Source: Amycolatopsis sulphurea (GTDB lineage Bacteria > Actinomycetota > Actinomycetes > Mycobacteriales > Pseudonocardiaceae). From it: a stretch of 64,000 nucleotides of DNA. Shown piece after piece: positions 6,282 to 16,509 of the stretch; the first letter of the stretch is position 1; each line of letters begins with the position of its first letter. Under the pieces are notes generated by a model, which made no database searches, was not told the origin of the DNA, and saw only the letters and a program-made list of their open reading frames with translations. A program made the translations under genes and the position numbers. The stretch lies in NCBI RefSeq assembly GCF_002564045.1, contig NZ_PDJK01000002.1, positions 1,116,001-1,180,000 on the forward strand, in the 5' to 3' direction.

Positions 6282-9248
6282 TCATTTGCGCCAGCGGAAC
6301 GGGATTTCGGTGGGATCGCCGGTCGGCCCGAACTCCGCGCCGTCCTGCCGGCCGGGATGCTGATCGGGGTGCTGGTCGAACCACCCCCGCGACGAGGGCA
6401 GTGGCGTCCCCCGCGGCGGAGTGTCGGCCTCGTCCGAGGGAGCGGGACGCGGTCCCGGCGTGGCATCCGGCACCGGCGGCACGACCGGCTCCCGCCCAGG
6501 GAACACCGGCGGTTCCCCTCGGTAACCCCGCACCGGCGGAGGCGGCGCGACCGGCCCGGTCTCCTGCCCAGGGAACACCGGCAGTGACCGCCCACCAGAC
6601 CTTTCGTCCGCACGCCGCCCACCCCCCGGCTGCGGCAACTCGAAACGAGGCGCCCCCGCGTCCGCCGGATATCCCGGTTGCGGCAGGACTCCCCCGCCCA
6701 GCTCCGGCACCCCACCGACCGGCGGCTGCCCCCCGGACACCTGCTGCGGCGGCACGGGCACTTCAACCACCGACGGTCGCGGCACCTGCGACTCCGGCTG
6801 AACTTGCGGCAGCGGAGGCACTTCCGACTGCGGCGCCACCGGCGGCTGCTGTTGTACCGGCCACTCCGCCCCACCCTGCGGCGACTCCACCACATCCGGC
6901 CGCGACGACACCGGCGCCTCAACCACCGATGGCTGCGCCTGCTCAACCTGCGGCCGCACAGGCACATCCGACTGCGCCACGACGGGCACATCAGCCACGG
7001 ACGATTGCGGAACCTGCGACTGTGACGACTCCACGACACCGGGCTGCGACGCCACAGACTCACCAGCCACCGGCAATTGCGGCTGCGACGGCACGGGCAC
7101 CCCAGCCACCGACGATTGCCGAACCTGCGACTGCGGAGGCAATCCCACCTCGGCCTGCAGCGACTGAGACCCTTCCGATTGCGACGGCATCGGCGACGGC
7201 GGGTGCACCGGTAACTCGGCCCCGCCCTGCGGCGACGGCACCACATCCAGCTGCGACGACACCGCCTCACCAGACACCGGCAGTGGCTCCCCCACCCCAC
7301 CCCGCGGCAATGGCACCACATCCGGCCGCGACGACACCGCCGCCTCAACCACCGGCGGCCCAACCTGCGGCGAAGGCGGTACTTCCGGCCGTGATGACAC
7401 AGGCACCTCAACCACAAACGACTGCGGAACCTGCGGTTGCGGCGGCAACCCCGCGCCACCCTGCAGCGACTCCACCGCACCAGGCGGTGACGCCGCGGGT
7501 GCCGATGGCGACAGCGTTACCGAGGCCGGTTGAGGACGAATCTCTGGCGGCGCCTGGGATTCGGGCGTCTGCGTGCCCACCTCCGGCGGTACTGGTGCGG
7601 GGAGATCGACTGGCCGGGCCGCATGCTCCGGCGGCGAACTCCCGCCGGAGCCCCAGGACGGCAAGCCGGTGTCCGGATTCGGCGGATGAGGCTCGTGCAC
7701 ATACGGCTCCGGCTGCCAGGACTGCCGGGCACGACGTTGTTCGTCTTCCTCGGGCGTGGCTGCAACGCCGGGACCGGCTACGGGCGATGATGTTTCGCCG
7801 GGCACGTGTTCAGCTACGGGTTCCGGTGCGGGCAAGGGGTTCGCCGGGACGGGCGTCCACGCCGGGATAGGAGATCCGGCCTCCGCGGGAGGATGCTGAC
7901 CGTACCTCGGCTCGGCCGTCTGCTCGTGGCCGGGCGCGATCGGGTCGGATGTGACGACAGGTTCCTGACCCCGATCAGGCCTCACCGCAGGGTCACCGGC
8001 AGGCTCGGGCACGACCGCGGCATCACGACCATGAACGGGCTCCACACCGACGTCGCGACCATGAACAGCTTCGGGCACAGCAGGACCACGAGCGCGCTCC
8101 GGCGTCACCGCAGCATCGTGACCGCGAACCGGCTCGGGCACAGCAGCAGGATCATGGCCACGAACGGATTCCGGCATCACTGCGGCGTCAGGACGTTGCC
8201 CAGCACCAGCACCCCATGCCTGCCCCGGCTCAGGCGCGGCATCACGACCGGTACCCGGATCCGGCACCACACCGGCATCACGACGTTGCCCGGCACCAGC
8301 GCTCCAAACCTGCCCTGGATCTGGCGCCGCACCAGGCACAGCGCCGCTACCGGCCCCAGTACCAACGACCGACCCGACCCCGCCGACACCAACGACCGGT
8401 CCACCACCAACACCGCCACCACCGGCACCGGCGACCGGCGCCCCACCACCGCCAACGACCGGCGCACCACCAGCACCGCCACCGCCAACGACCGGCCCAC
8501 CTCCACCAGCACCGCCACCACCGACCGGCACACCACCGGCCACACCGCCAGACCCGGCACCACCAGGCCCAACGCCGCCCCCAGACCCGCCCCCCGGACC
8601 ACGACCGGCACCAGACACCGGCCCCCCACCCCGAGGCGGGCCGCTACCGGGGCCAGGCGGTGGCCCGGCCTCGCCCGGCCCGTGCGATCCCGTTCGCCAT
8701 ACGGGCGCCGGGCCGATGTTCATCGGTGCGGGAGCGACGAGCGGGCCGGGGGCGGGATGCGGGGCGGGCGCATGGGCCTCGGGGCGGCGGATCGGGTCGA
8801 GGCAGGACACCAGGACCGACGTGTTGTGCGGGTCCTGGACCTTCCGGCCGCTGCGTTCGCGGTAGACCATGCCGCCTTCGGCGTCCATCTCCACCAGGTA
8901 GCCGGCCTCGGCCAGCTGTTCCTCGTCCAGGTCCTCCAGGCGCTCGTAGCGGGACGGCACGACTCGGTAGACCGGCCAGGCGAGGCCGGCGTTCTCGGTG
9001 TGGAACTGCGCGAGCAGTGCGGCCATCTGCTGCTGCCAGGGCAGCGACATGCGCTGGGCCAGCGAGCGCGGCAGCACCACGTACCCCTCGTCCACGCCGG
9101 GCCAGCCCTGGCCGAGCAAATCGGACAGCGGTGTGCTGGACGCAGGGTGTGCGGACTGGCGCTGCGGCTGGGGTGCGCCGAACAGCGCCGCCGGGTCCGG
9201 GGACTCGCCCTGGCCGGGTTTGCCTCGTTTGCCGAATTTCCGTGCCAC
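6282..9248 (-). CDS. Large low-complexity protein of the T4SS-like operon
   Basis: The product has about 988 residues. The first 170-180 are ordered and contain [35 protein letters not shown] and [15 protein letters not shown]. The rest is a long Pro/Gly/Val/Gln/Ser/Ala-rich region with short degenerate repeats such as [10 protein letters not shown] and SVVEVPV. GTG 9248 is preferred over ATG 9257 because GAGG lies 9 nt before it but directly abuts the ATG. It follows the NlpC/P60 gene by about 120 nt. The ordered head may dock to the secretion apparatus while the tail spans or lines the cell wall. That is a guess: no known domain is recognised. Confidence 0.7.
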   Translation of the reverse strand: MARKFGKRGKPGQGESPDPAALFGAPQPQRQSAHPASSTPLSDLLGQGWPGVDEGYVVLPRSLAQRMSLPWQQQMAALLAQFHTENAGLAWPVYRVVPSRYERLEDLDEEQLAEAGYLVEMDAEGGMVYRERSGRKVQDPHNTSVLVSCLDPIRRPEAHAPAPHPAPGPLVAPAPMNIGPAPVWRTGSHGPGEAGPPPGPGSGPPRGGGPVSGAGRGPGGGSGGGVGPGGAGSGGVAGGVPVGGGGAGGGGPVVGGGGAGGAPVVGGGGAPVAGAGGGGVGGGPVVGVGGVGSVVGTGAGSGAVPGAAPDPGQVWSAGAGQRRDAGVVPDPGTGRDAAPEPGQAWGAGAGQRPDAAVMPESVRGHDPAAVPEPVRGHDAAVTPERARGPAVPEAVHGRDVGVEPVHGRDAAVVPEPAGDPAVRPDRGQEPVVTSDPIAPGHEQTAEPRYGQHPPAEAGSPIPAWTPVPANPLPAPEPVAEHVPGETSSPVAGPGVAATPEEDEQRRARQSWQPEPYVHEPHPPNPDTGLPSWGSGGSSPPEHAARPVDLPAPVPPEVGTQTPESQAPPEIRPQPASVTLSPSAPAASPPGAVESLQGGAGLPPQPQVPQSFVVEVPVSSRPEVPPSPQVGPPVVEAAVSSRPDVVPLPRGGVGEPLPVSGEAVSSQLDVVPSPQGGAELPVHPPSPMPSQSEGSQSLQAEVGLPPQSQVRQSSVAGVPVPSQPQLPVAGESVASQPGVVESSQSQVPQSSVADVPVVAQSDVPVRPQVEQAQPSVVEAPVSSRPDVVESPQGGAEWPVQQQPPVAPQSEVPPLPQVQPESQVPRPSVVEVPVPPQQVSGGQPPVGGVPELGGGVLPQPGYPADAGAPRFELPQPGGGRRADERSGGRSLPVFPGQETGPVAPPPPVRGYRGEPPVFPGREPVVPPVPDATPGPRPAPSDEADTPPRGTPLPSSRGWFDQHPDQHPGRQDGAEFGPTGDPTEIPFRWRK

Positions 9249-9368
9249 GTGTGTCATCCTCTGCCAGCGCGCGGCCACCTGCTCGTGGACAGGCCGCGAC
9301 TTCGGGTGAATCCTGCCTCGCGCGCGGGGTGTGCGCGAGGCCGGAGCCGGTGCCTCCCGCGGTCCATG

Positions 9369-10367
9369 CTAAACGCCGGGACGCACCGCCTGCGGGACGA
9401 CTTCGGCCTCGTCGAAGGAGAACGGCCGGATGTGCACTGGCACGCCGGTCGTCTGCGCCTCGACGATCTTGCCGTCGCCGAGGTACATCGCGACGTGGTG
9501 GATGGTCGCCGGGTCGGCCGGGTCGTTGGCCAGAAAGACCAGGTCACCGGGCTGCGCCTCGCGGACCGGCAGCATGGCGCCCGCCTTGTACTGGTCCCGG
9601 GACACGCGCGGCAGGGTCACGCCCGCCGACTCGTAGGCCCGCAGCATCAGGCCCGAGCAGTCGTAGGAATTCGGGCCGGTCGCGCCCCAAACGTAGGGCT
9701 TGCCCTGCTCGCCGAGCGCGAACTTGATCGCCTGCGCGGCGGCCTGGCTCGGCGGTAGCGCGGCGCCGGTGCCCTGCCCGCAGCCGACCGCGTCGGCCAC
9801 CTGGCCGAGGCTCTCCACCAGCGAGGCCGCCATCGCCTCCCACCGGTGATAGCGATCCGGGAACCCGGAGCGCTCGACCGCCTGCGCCGCGTCGCCCGGT
9901 CGCCGGTTCTCCCAGTCCGGCACGGCGAGCAGCACGTCGAAGAACTTGTTGACCGCGTAGTTCGGGTCGGTGACCTGGGCGACGCTGCCCCAGTTCATGG
10001 ACGGGCGCATCTGGAAGATGCCCAGCGAGTCGCGGTCGCCGTAGGTCAGGTTGTGCAGGCCGGATTCGGTCATCCCGGCCTGGATCGCCACCTGCCAGGC
10101 CCGCGGGGCCAGGCTGCGCTGCTTGCCGACCGAGATGATCAGTGCGACCGTACCGCGCTGCTCGTCGTCCAGCTTGGCCGCCTGCGCGCTGCCCTGTTCC
10201 GGCTGGCCCGGCTGGGTCGGGCCGATCGCCGCGTCGCAGGAAGTGTTCGCGATCCCGCCCGCCGCGGCCTGCTGCTGGTCGGTCACCACCTTGGTCACCG
10301 CGGTGGCGGTGAGCACCGCGGCGAACACCGCGGCGACCAGCACCCCGATCAGGATGGCGAGCCGCAC
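9369..10367 (-). CDS. Lysozyme-like + NlpC/P60 peptidoglycan hydrolase of the T4SS-like operon
   Basis: This 332-residue protein has an N-terminal membrane anchor (about 1-24), a lytic-transglycosylase-like domain (about 75-170; MTESGLHNLTYGDRDSLGIFQ, with the Glu of TESG as likely catalyst) and a C-terminal NlpC/P60 domain (about 205-325; catalytic Cys in YDCSGLMLRAY, His in IHHVAMYLGDG). It would cut both glycan and peptide bonds to open the wall for the secretion channel, like VirB1/TcpG proteins of Gram-positive T4SS. GTG 10367, 2 nt after the upstream stop, starts directly at the anchor; GTG 10403 overlaps the upstream gene and is possible. Confidence 0.85.
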   Translation of the reverse strand: MRLAILIGVLVAAVFAAVLTATAVTKVVTDQQQAAAGGIANTSCDAAIGPTQPGQPEQGSAQAAKLDDEQRGTVALIISVGKQRSLAPRAWQVAIQAGMTESGLHNLTYGDRDSLGIFQMRPSMNWGSVAQVTDPNYAVNKFFDVLLAVPDWENRRPGDAAQAVERSGFPDRYHRWEAMAASLVESLGQVADAVGCGQGTGAALPPSQAAAQAIKFALGEQGKPYVWGATGPNSYDCSGLMLRAYESAGVTLPRVSRDQYKAGAMLPVREAQPGDLVFLANDPADPATIHHVAMYLGDGKIVEAQTTGVPVHIRPFSFDEAEVVPQAVRPGV

Positions 10368-10369
10368 GG

Positions 10370-10960
10370 TCAGGTCGCCTGGTCGTAGTCCGCCACTCGC
10401 CACCCCGCGTCGGTCTTGACCACGGTGATGCTGAGCTTGGGACCGTCGGTGGGGACAACGACGTGTACCGAACTGCCGTAGGAGGAGACGACCGAAGGGT
10501 CACCGGTCACCTTGCCGGCCGGAATGTTCGAAGGATCCACAGTGGACATCACCGGGAGGTATTCCGCGGTGGTCAGCGCCCGCATCCCGTTCAGCCAGTC
10601 GGCATTGGAGATACCGGGCGGATGGTGCACCCAGGCGGTCGCCCACTGCTTGGCGACGGTGAGCGCCTCCGGGCTCGGCGCGGCCGAATTCGGCGTGGTC
10701 AGCGGGGCGGACAGCCGGGTGGGCAGCGTCGCGGTGTCCGGCACCTGAGCGGCGACACCCGGGCGGGACGACTCGCTCGGCGTTGGGGGCGGCGCGGCCT
10801 CGCCGGCCGAGCCGGTCAGCCGCGGCACCACGATGCCGAGCGCGACCACCAGCGCGACCAGGAACACCAGCGTGCCGACGAGGTGCCGGGGCGAGCGGAG
10901 CGGGAACCCCCACAGCCGCCGATAAACCGCGGCCCGGCCGCGATGCGTGCGGATCGGCAC
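10370..10960 (-). CDS. Single-pass membrane protein, VirB8/TcpC-like position
   Basis: The protein has 196 residues: a basic N terminus, one membrane helix (about 28-47, LVGTLVFLVALVVALGIVV), a Pro/Ser/Thr-rich linker and an extracellular domain (about 95-196) with AKQWATAWVHHP and a terminal GWRVADYDQAT. The size and layout recall TcpC/VirB8 NTF2-like bitopic proteins that brace T4SS channels, and the operon position agrees. Sequence identity to those families is not obvious. It starts at GTG 10960, 3 nt after the VirB6-like gene, and its stop is 2 nt before the preferred start of the hydrolase gene. Confidence 0.65.
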   Translation of the reverse strand: MPIRTHRGRAAVYRRLWGFPLRSPRHLVGTLVFLVALVVALGIVVPRLTGSAGEAAPPPTPSESSRPGVAAQVPDTATLPTRLSAPLTTPNSAAPSPEALTVAKQWATAWVHHPPGISNADWLNGMRALTTAEYLPVMSTVDPSNIPAGKVTGDPSVVSSYGSSVHVVVPTDGPKLSITVVKTDAGWRVADYDQAT

Positions 10961-10963
10961 GGA

Positions 10964-13027
10964 TCACCGCCCCACGGCTTGGTCGGTGTCCCGTACCTCG
11001 ATACCGCGCGAGGGCCGATACAGCACGAAGACCGGCTTGCCCGCGACCACCTCCGGATCCACCCGGCGAGGCCGGGCCCGTGCCCCGGGCGGGGTGAACC
11101 CGGCCTGATCCGGCGCCGGGGTCGAGTAGCCGCGGTCGGGCGAGCTCATCTGCGAGGGCACCACGACCGGTTCGGGTTCCTCGCCCCACCGCCGGTCGGC
11201 CACCGGCGAGGTGTCCACCCGGCGGCTCTCCTGCGTCGGCACCCGAGCCCCGGTCGTCACGTAATCGACCGGCTCACCGGTCGCCGGGTGGTACTGGCTG
11301 AACATCGCGGGCCCGCCACCGCCGGCGGGCAGCGCGCCGGCCGCGGACGCGGCCGTGCCGACCGCCCCGGGCCACGGCGCACCGGACCAGGCCGCGGCGG
11401 GCCGGGCCGCCCGCGACCCGTTGTCGAGCCGCTGCGCACTGGCGAACACCGCCGCCTCGGGCCGGAACCGGCCGCCGCCGACGGTCGCGCCGATCGGCCC
11501 GCGCAGGTCGCCGTCCACCACGTCGTCGGTGTCGCGGACGTTCTGCCAGAACTCGTCCTGCGGGCTCGGCCCGGATTTCTTGCGGAACCGGGAGAACAGC
11601 CCGCCGGGCGAAGGCGCCCCGGCCCCGACCATGCCCACCGACATCTCCACCATCTGCCACAGCCGCCGCACCGGGCGGCCGACCAGGAACAGCAGCACCG
11701 TGATGAGCCCGGCCAGGACCATCTGGGTGAGCAGGTTGAGCGAGGTGCCCGCACCGAAGATCGCCTGCAGCAGCAGCGCGTGCACCCCGGCCAGCACGGA
11801 CAGCACGACCAGGTTGAACGCGATCCCGCCGGCCACCTTGAGCACCCGCCGCAGGATGTCCGGGTGCAGCAGCGCGACCAGCCCGATCAGCGGCGCGGTC
11901 AGCGCGAACAGCCGGATCAGCACCTGCGCGAGCAGCACCGAGGCCTTCGCGAGCAGCTGGAACAGCGAGTAGACCAGGCTCTGCCCGAGCGAGAGGAACC
12001 CGGCCCCGGTACGGCCGCCGGACTCTCCGGTGAAGTACCCGGTGGCCGGGCCGAGCTTGGTGGAGATGTCCTTGAACGCGGCCTTCTTCGCGTCGACCAC
12101 GTTCTGCTTGCCGTCGTCCCCGTTACGCAGCTGGTCCCAGGTGAAGGCCTGCGCGTCCAGTAGCGGGCGGCCGAACTGCTCGGCCTGTGGCGCGCCCGGC
12201 GAACCGAACTCGCCGCGGAGCCAGTTCTTGTAGACGATCTCGTTGTGCAGCTCGGTCGGCAGGATGTGGCGGACGACCCGGTTCGTCGATTCGTCGACGA
12301 AACCGGCCTGGATGTTCGTCGTCGTCTGCACGATCGCTTTGTCGATCGGATCGAAGTACCGCAACATCGCCAAGGAGGAGGCGGCCAGCCAGATCCCGGC
12401 CAGCGCATAGAGCGAGCGCTTGCTGACCCCGGCCAGATCGCCCCGCCAGATGTTGCGGAACATGATGATCGACAGCACCAGCGCGACCAGCCCGAACAAT
12501 TGCGCGTAGATGTTGCCGTAGACCTTTTCCGCGCCGGACTTCACCGCGTTGTAGATCGGGTTCAGCAGCCCGCCCTCGAGCACCGTGTAGTGCAGGGAGT
12601 TGGTCGCCCCGACGATGTTCTTGCCGAGATTGAACAGCTGATTGCCCGCCCAGGTGTCGATGGTCGAGCTGGGCGAGGCGATGGCGGACAGCGGTGAGCA
12701 GTTGGTCTGGTAGGTGCTCCACACGAACCCGGCGTAGCTGTAGTCGATGTAGGGACTGCCCGCTTCCCCGTGTCCTTCGGCCGGGTCGAGCGCACCGACC
12801 ATGCCGGCCCCCGGCCGTTCCGGGTTCGGGGATTCACCGCAGGCGGCGGCGTTCGCGGACGGGGCGAACAGCACCGTCTGCATGCCGATGATCGCCACCA
12901 CCGCGAGCAGCGCCGCGCGGCGGCTCGGCGGGCGGCCGGGTTTGCCGCCCTCCTTGAGCCGTCTGCGCAGCTTGTGCCAGCCGGCGGCGAACGCGAGGAC
13001 GAACGCCAGCGTGCCCAGCGTGTTCAC
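10964..13027 (-). CDS. VirB6/TrbL-like polytopic membrane protein
   Basis: This 687-residue protein has an N-terminal membrane helix, then a second hydrophobic stretch before ANAAACGES. An extracellular loop (about 60-140) follows, then a bundle of transmembrane helices (about 145-420) including VASVLLAQVLIRLFALTAP-type and AGLITVLLFLVGRPVRRL segments. A long Pro/Gly-rich cytoplasmic tail ends the protein. This is the layout of VirB6/TrbL channel components of actinobacterial T4SS-like loci. The GTG at 13027 overlaps the VirB4-like gene stop by four bases. Confidence 0.75.
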   Translation of the reverse strand: MNTLGTLAFVLAFAAGWHKLRRRLKEGGKPGRPPSRRAALLAVVAIIGMQTVLFAPSANAAACGESPNPERPGAGMVGALDPAEGHGEAGSPYIDYSYAGFVWSTYQTNCSPLSAIASPSSTIDTWAGNQLFNLGKNIVGATNSLHYTVLEGGLLNPIYNAVKSGAEKVYGNIYAQLFGLVALVLSIIMFRNIWRGDLAGVSKRSLYALAGIWLAASSLAMLRYFDPIDKAIVQTTTNIQAGFVDESTNRVVRHILPTELHNEIVYKNWLRGEFGSPGAPQAEQFGRPLLDAQAFTWDQLRNGDDGKQNVVDAKKAAFKDISTKLGPATGYFTGESGGRTGAGFLSLGQSLVYSLFQLLAKASVLLAQVLIRLFALTAPLIGLVALLHPDILRRVLKVAGGIAFNLVVLSVLAGVHALLLQAIFGAGTSLNLLTQMVLAGLITVLLFLVGRPVRRLWQMVEMSVGMVGAGAPSPGGLFSRFRKKSGPSPQDEFWQNVRDTDDVVDGDLRGPIGATVGGGRFRPEAAVFASAQRLDNGSRAARPAAAWSGAPWPGAVGTAASAAGALPAGGGGPAMFSQYHPATGEPVDYVTTGARVPTQESRRVDTSPVADRRWGEEPEPVVVPSQMSSPDRGYSTPAPDQAGFTPPGARARPRRVDPEVVAGKPVFVLYRPSRGIEVRDTDQAVGR

Positions 13028-16008
13028 GCGGCATCCCTGCCGGTACCGCCCTTGCCGCCGGTCCGGGCATGCCGGTCCTGCGGGGTCCCGTTACCGGTGG
13101 CACTGCCGTTGCCGTTGTGCACTGCACCCTCCACCTCGCCGGTTTCCGACGCGAGCGGGTCCGGCGAACCGAGCAGCTGCTCGTCCGCGAGCCCGACCTC
13201 GAGTTCCGCCTGGAGCTCGAAATCCTGCTGGAGCTCGTCGTCTCCCGGTGGGGTGGGGACGTACTGGGGTTCCGCGCGCGGGGCGGCGAGTTCGGTGCCC
13301 GGCCGGTGCGGTGCGTCCGGGGAGCCCGGGGTGGTGTCCATGGCCGAGCGCAGGTGGTTCAGGTGCGGGCCGGAGAAGTCGACGCGGATGCGCTCCACGC
13401 CGCCCGCACCGTCACCGAAGATGAACTGGCGGGGCTCCATGTCGCGTTCCAGGCCGCGCTGCGCCGCGCCGGGGCGGCGGCCCAGCGCCGAGACGACCTG
13501 CTCGTACCCGACGCCGACCGGTACCTTCAGCAGCCGCAGCGCGTCGGCCTGGGCGTCGTCGTCGTCCAGGCGGCCGACGAACACCGAGTCCAGCAGGGCC
13601 ACGAAGCCCTGGATCTTCAGGAAGTCCGCCGGGATCTGCGAGGACAGCAGCACCCGGACGTTCCACTTCCGCGAGTCCCGGGCGAACCGGTTCATCAGCA
13701 CCCGCCCGGTCGGCACCTCGGACAGGAAGAACGCCTCGTCGATCCAGACGCCCTTGCGCAGTTCCTTCGGCTTCTCGTACACCGAGCGCTGGGTCAGCCA
13801 GGCGGCCAGGTTCAGCATCTCGACGCCGAGCGACTCCGCGTCGGTCCAGTACTCGCGTGGTACGCCGTCCTTGGGCAGGGTCAGCCCGGCCATGGTCAGC
13901 ACGGTCATCCGGTCGTCGCGGGTCTCGGCGTAGGGGTCCGCGTCGTTCTCCGGGATCAGCAGCGCCATCCGCTCGCGCATCTCGTCCAGGAAGTCGGCGA
14001 CCACGACCGCGTGCTCGTGGTGCTCGCTGGAATCCCGCCGCAGCGCATCGATGACCTGGCCCGGGTCGGCGTCGAACCGGCCGCCGACCGCGCGTACCGC
14101 ACGCAGCAGCACGATCCGGGTCTGCGCCATCCGCGACACCTCGTACGGCAGCACGCCGGTGAGCACGTCGAGCACCAGCCGCCGCCGGGTCGCCCCGGCC
14201 AGCGCCTTCTCCCTGCGCCAGGCCCGTTCCGGGTCGTCCTCGTCCAGGAAGTGCTCCAGCTGCGGGTCGGCGACCACCCGGTACGGGTTGAGGATGCCCG
14301 GCTGCGCGTTGAGCAGGTTGATCGGCCGGGCGTACGGGCGGATCTCGGGCAGCTCGCACAGCCGCGACAGCGGGCCGGACGGGTCGAGCAGCGTCCAATG
14401 AGCCCCGGCCCGCAACGTCTTGTAGACGATGCCACCGCCGAGGAACGATTTGCCACCCCCCAAGCCGGCCACCATGGCGGTCAGGCCGGAACCGTCCCGG
14501 ATCTCCTGTGCCATCCACGGGTCCCAGGCCACCGGACGCCGGGTCGCGGTGACCGTCTCGCCGAGCAGGATGCCGCGCCGGTCGCCGACCTCCGCGGTCG
14601 CGGTGGGCACCGCGGACGCGGTCCACACCACCGAACCGCGGCGCATGTAGGCCGCGGACGCCAGCGGCTCCCCCGGGATGAACTCGCGCGCCATCGCGTA
14701 CTGCGCCTCGGGATGCTCGATGGCGATCTTCGGCTTGTACAGGTCGAGCAGCTGCTGGGCCAGCCGCAGCGCGTCCCGCTCGGTCGGGCCGGACACCGCC
14801 AGCCGCCACCACGAGCGCACCCGGGTGGCCAGCGCGGTGAAGCCCGACGTCATCTCGTCGTCGATCTCCAGCACTCGCCCGGCCTGCCGGGCCAGCAGCT
14901 GCGGCGGTTCCAGCTCGTGCTCGTCGGTGTAGTGCTTGACCTGCGAGCGGACCTTGTTCATCTGCCGCTGCAGCTCCCCGGACACCTCCTCCGGGCGGCG
15001 CACGTAGATCCGCGCGGACACCTCGACCGCGGCGGGCAGCCGGTCCGCGTGCTGCACCCACGGGTCGTCGACCTCGGGGATCTGCAGCCCGTGCATCTGG
15101 CCGACGGTGAGCACCGCGAGGTGCCGCGACACGCCGGCGTTGGACCCGGTGCGCCCACGGACGGTGACCGTGGGCGCATACGGTTCGGCGTGGTAGTCCG
15201 CCGCGTCGGTGAAGCTGGCCAGGTCCTCCGGTTCCCAGGCCGCCCCCGGCACGGCGGGCATGTTGCGCGGCGCGGGCAGCCCGAGCGAGCACGAACGGTG
15301 CATCAGCCAGGACATCTCCTCGGCGTGCACCGGGCGGCCTTCCAGCCCGGCACTGCCGATCACCCCGTCCAGGTGCTCGACCTCGGAGTCCAGCGCGCTC
15401 AGCTCGGCGTCGACGGCCTCCGGGAGGATCTTGCGCAGCACCGGCGCGGCCCGCTCGACCGCGCGGTCCACCATCCGCCGGGTCTGCACCTGGACGCCGA
15501 GGTAGACCTCCTTCTCCGCCATCGACCGGCCCATCAGCTGCTGCTGCTCGCCGATCAGGTAGTCGTCGAAGGACAGCGCGCCGGGCACGTCGCCCGGACG
15601 GCCGACCGCGTTGTGCACGTGCGCCTCGGCCCACATCCGGATCGGGTACGGCCGGTTGGTCACCCGCAGGTGCAGCCAGCGGCCCTGCAGTTCGGCGTAC
15701 TGCCCGGCGATCGCCGCGATCAGGTCGCGACGCTGCGAATCGGAGCGAAACGACCAGCGTTGCGGCGCGAGCCGGTACCAGGCGTAGACCTCGTACCCGG
15801 TGCGCAGCAGGTGCCCGTCGATGCTGCGCGCGGCGATCGACGGCGTGTACGCCGGTATCGCCTGCTCACCGGGCAGCCGGCGGCCTTTGCCGCCCGCGGC
15901 ACCGTTCTTGCCACTGGCCGACGGGGGCCGGACCTGGTCGGGTGTCTGCCAAGCACCCACCGGTACGTCCCGCTCCCGCTTTCCCCGGCTTCCGCCGCGA
16001 CCGAACAA
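13024..16008 (-). CDS. VirB4-like conjugation/secretion ATPase
   Basis: This 994-residue protein has an N-terminal VirB4-type domain and a C-terminal RecA-like motor. Walker A reads MVAGLGGGKSF (near residue 512) and Walker B GVWIDEAFFL (near 755), followed by arginine-finger and sensor-like segments. The last about 110 residues are acidic and disordered. VirB4 ATPases power T4SS assembly and substrate transfer. The only start with a good SD (GGGAGG, 6 nt away) is TTG 16008, a rare start codon here. Its TGA overlaps the VirB6-like GTG, so the pair is coupled. Confidence 0.88.
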   Translation of the reverse strand: MFGRGGSRGKRERDVPVGAWQTPDQVRPPSASGKNGAAGGKGRRLPGEQAIPAYTPSIAARSIDGHLLRTGYEVYAWYRLAPQRWSFRSDSQRRDLIAAIAGQYAELQGRWLHLRVTNRPYPIRMWAEAHVHNAVGRPGDVPGALSFDDYLIGEQQQLMGRSMAEKEVYLGVQVQTRRMVDRAVERAAPVLRKILPEAVDAELSALDSEVEHLDGVIGSAGLEGRPVHAEEMSWLMHRSCSLGLPAPRNMPAVPGAAWEPEDLASFTDAADYHAEPYAPTVTVRGRTGSNAGVSRHLAVLTVGQMHGLQIPEVDDPWVQHADRLPAAVEVSARIYVRRPEEVSGELQRQMNKVRSQVKHYTDEHELEPPQLLARQAGRVLEIDDEMTSGFTALATRVRSWWRLAVSGPTERDALRLAQQLLDLYKPKIAIEHPEAQYAMAREFIPGEPLASAAYMRRGSVVWTASAVPTATAEVGDRRGILLGETVTATRRPVAWDPWMAQEIRDGSGLTAMVAGLGGGKSFLGGGIVYKTLRAGAHWTLLDPSGPLSRLCELPEIRPYARPINLLNAQPGILNPYRVVADPQLEHFLDEDDPERAWRREKALAGATRRRLVLDVLTGVLPYEVSRMAQTRIVLLRAVRAVGGRFDADPGQVIDALRRDSSEHHEHAVVVADFLDEMRERMALLIPENDADPYAETRDDRMTVLTMAGLTLPKDGVPREYWTDAESLGVEMLNLAAWLTQRSVYEKPKELRKGVWIDEAFFLSEVPTGRVLMNRFARDSRKWNVRVLLSSQIPADFLKIQGFVALLDSVFVGRLDDDDAQADALRLLKVPVGVGYEQVVSALGRRPGAAQRGLERDMEPRQFIFGDGAGGVERIRVDFSGPHLNHLRSAMDTTPGSPDAPHRPGTELAAPRAEPQYVPTPPGDDELQQDFELQAELEVGLADEQLLGSPDPLASETGEVEGAVHNGNGSATGNGTPQDRHARTGGKGGTGRDAA

Positions 16009-16011
16009 CGA

Positions 16012-16497
16012 CTACCTCCCGGCCCGAGCCGCGGGGCGGCTCCGGCGCGCTCGTGATGCTCCCTGTGAACCGGTCCTGGTCCCGGCGCTGCCGCGACCAC
16101 GCTGATACTGCCGCCTTCTTCTCTTGTGCTTCGGCAACGGCCGCTCCGTGCGGACCCGGATCCGGCTGGCGCTCACCGCGCCGCCGGTGCCCGAGGTCCG
16201 TTCCCGGGGCGTGCGCAGCTCCTGCCCGGCCATCCCGAGCACCGTGCCGAGCGGGCGCTCGTGGCTGATCTTGGCGGTGATCAGCCGGGTGATCACGATG
16301 GTGAGCACGAACGCCCAGGCCGTGGAGAAGAATCCGAAGCTCCAGCCGGCCCAGCGCTCGATCGCGAGCACGACCAGGAAGACCGGGATACCGACCAGCC
16401 ACGCCACGTAGCGGGCCCGCCAAGGGAAAGTCGCCTTCGGCGGGCCGAGCCAGACGGCATCGACCCGGTAGACCTCGTCATCGGTTCTGATCCGCAC
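16012..16497 (-). CDS. PrgI-like small membrane protein of the T4SS-like operon
   Basis: This 161-residue protein has a short N-terminal domain (MRIRTDDEVYRVDAVWLGPP), two closely spaced membrane helices (about 28-47 and 52-70; WLVGIPVFLVVLAIERWAG and TAWAFVLTIVITRLI) and a strongly basic, Arg/Lys-rich C terminus. PrgI/VirB3-like proteins with two helices precede VirB4 genes in many Gram-positive T4SS, and here the VirB4-like gene follows after 3 nt. The basic tail may touch nucleic acid or lipid head groups. GTG 16497 is the start. Confidence 0.7.
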   Translation of the reverse strand: MRIRTDDEVYRVDAVWLGPPKATFPWRARYVAWLVGIPVFLVVLAIERWAGWSFGFFSTAWAFVLTIVITRLITAKISHERPLGTVLGMAGQELRTPRERTSGTGGAVSASRIRVRTERPLPKHKRRRRQYQRGRGSAGTRTGSQGASRARRSRPAARAGR

Positions 16498-16509
16498 GCC
16501 GGGCCCGCC

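Noticed and set aside
5990..7870. A long plus-strand frame that would read through repeat copy 1 and the low-complexity gene
   Set aside because: The translation is Ala/Pro/Thr-rich noise antisense to the minus-strand gene. The peptide KGPFTDSESVKGPFT, which appears at several repeat copies, is only the translated palindrome.
13069..16056. A 995-codon open frame antisense to the VirB4-like gene
   Set aside because: It is a GC-skew artefact of the third codon position; the product is His/Arg/Pro-rich without any family motif, while the minus strand encodes a complete ATPase.
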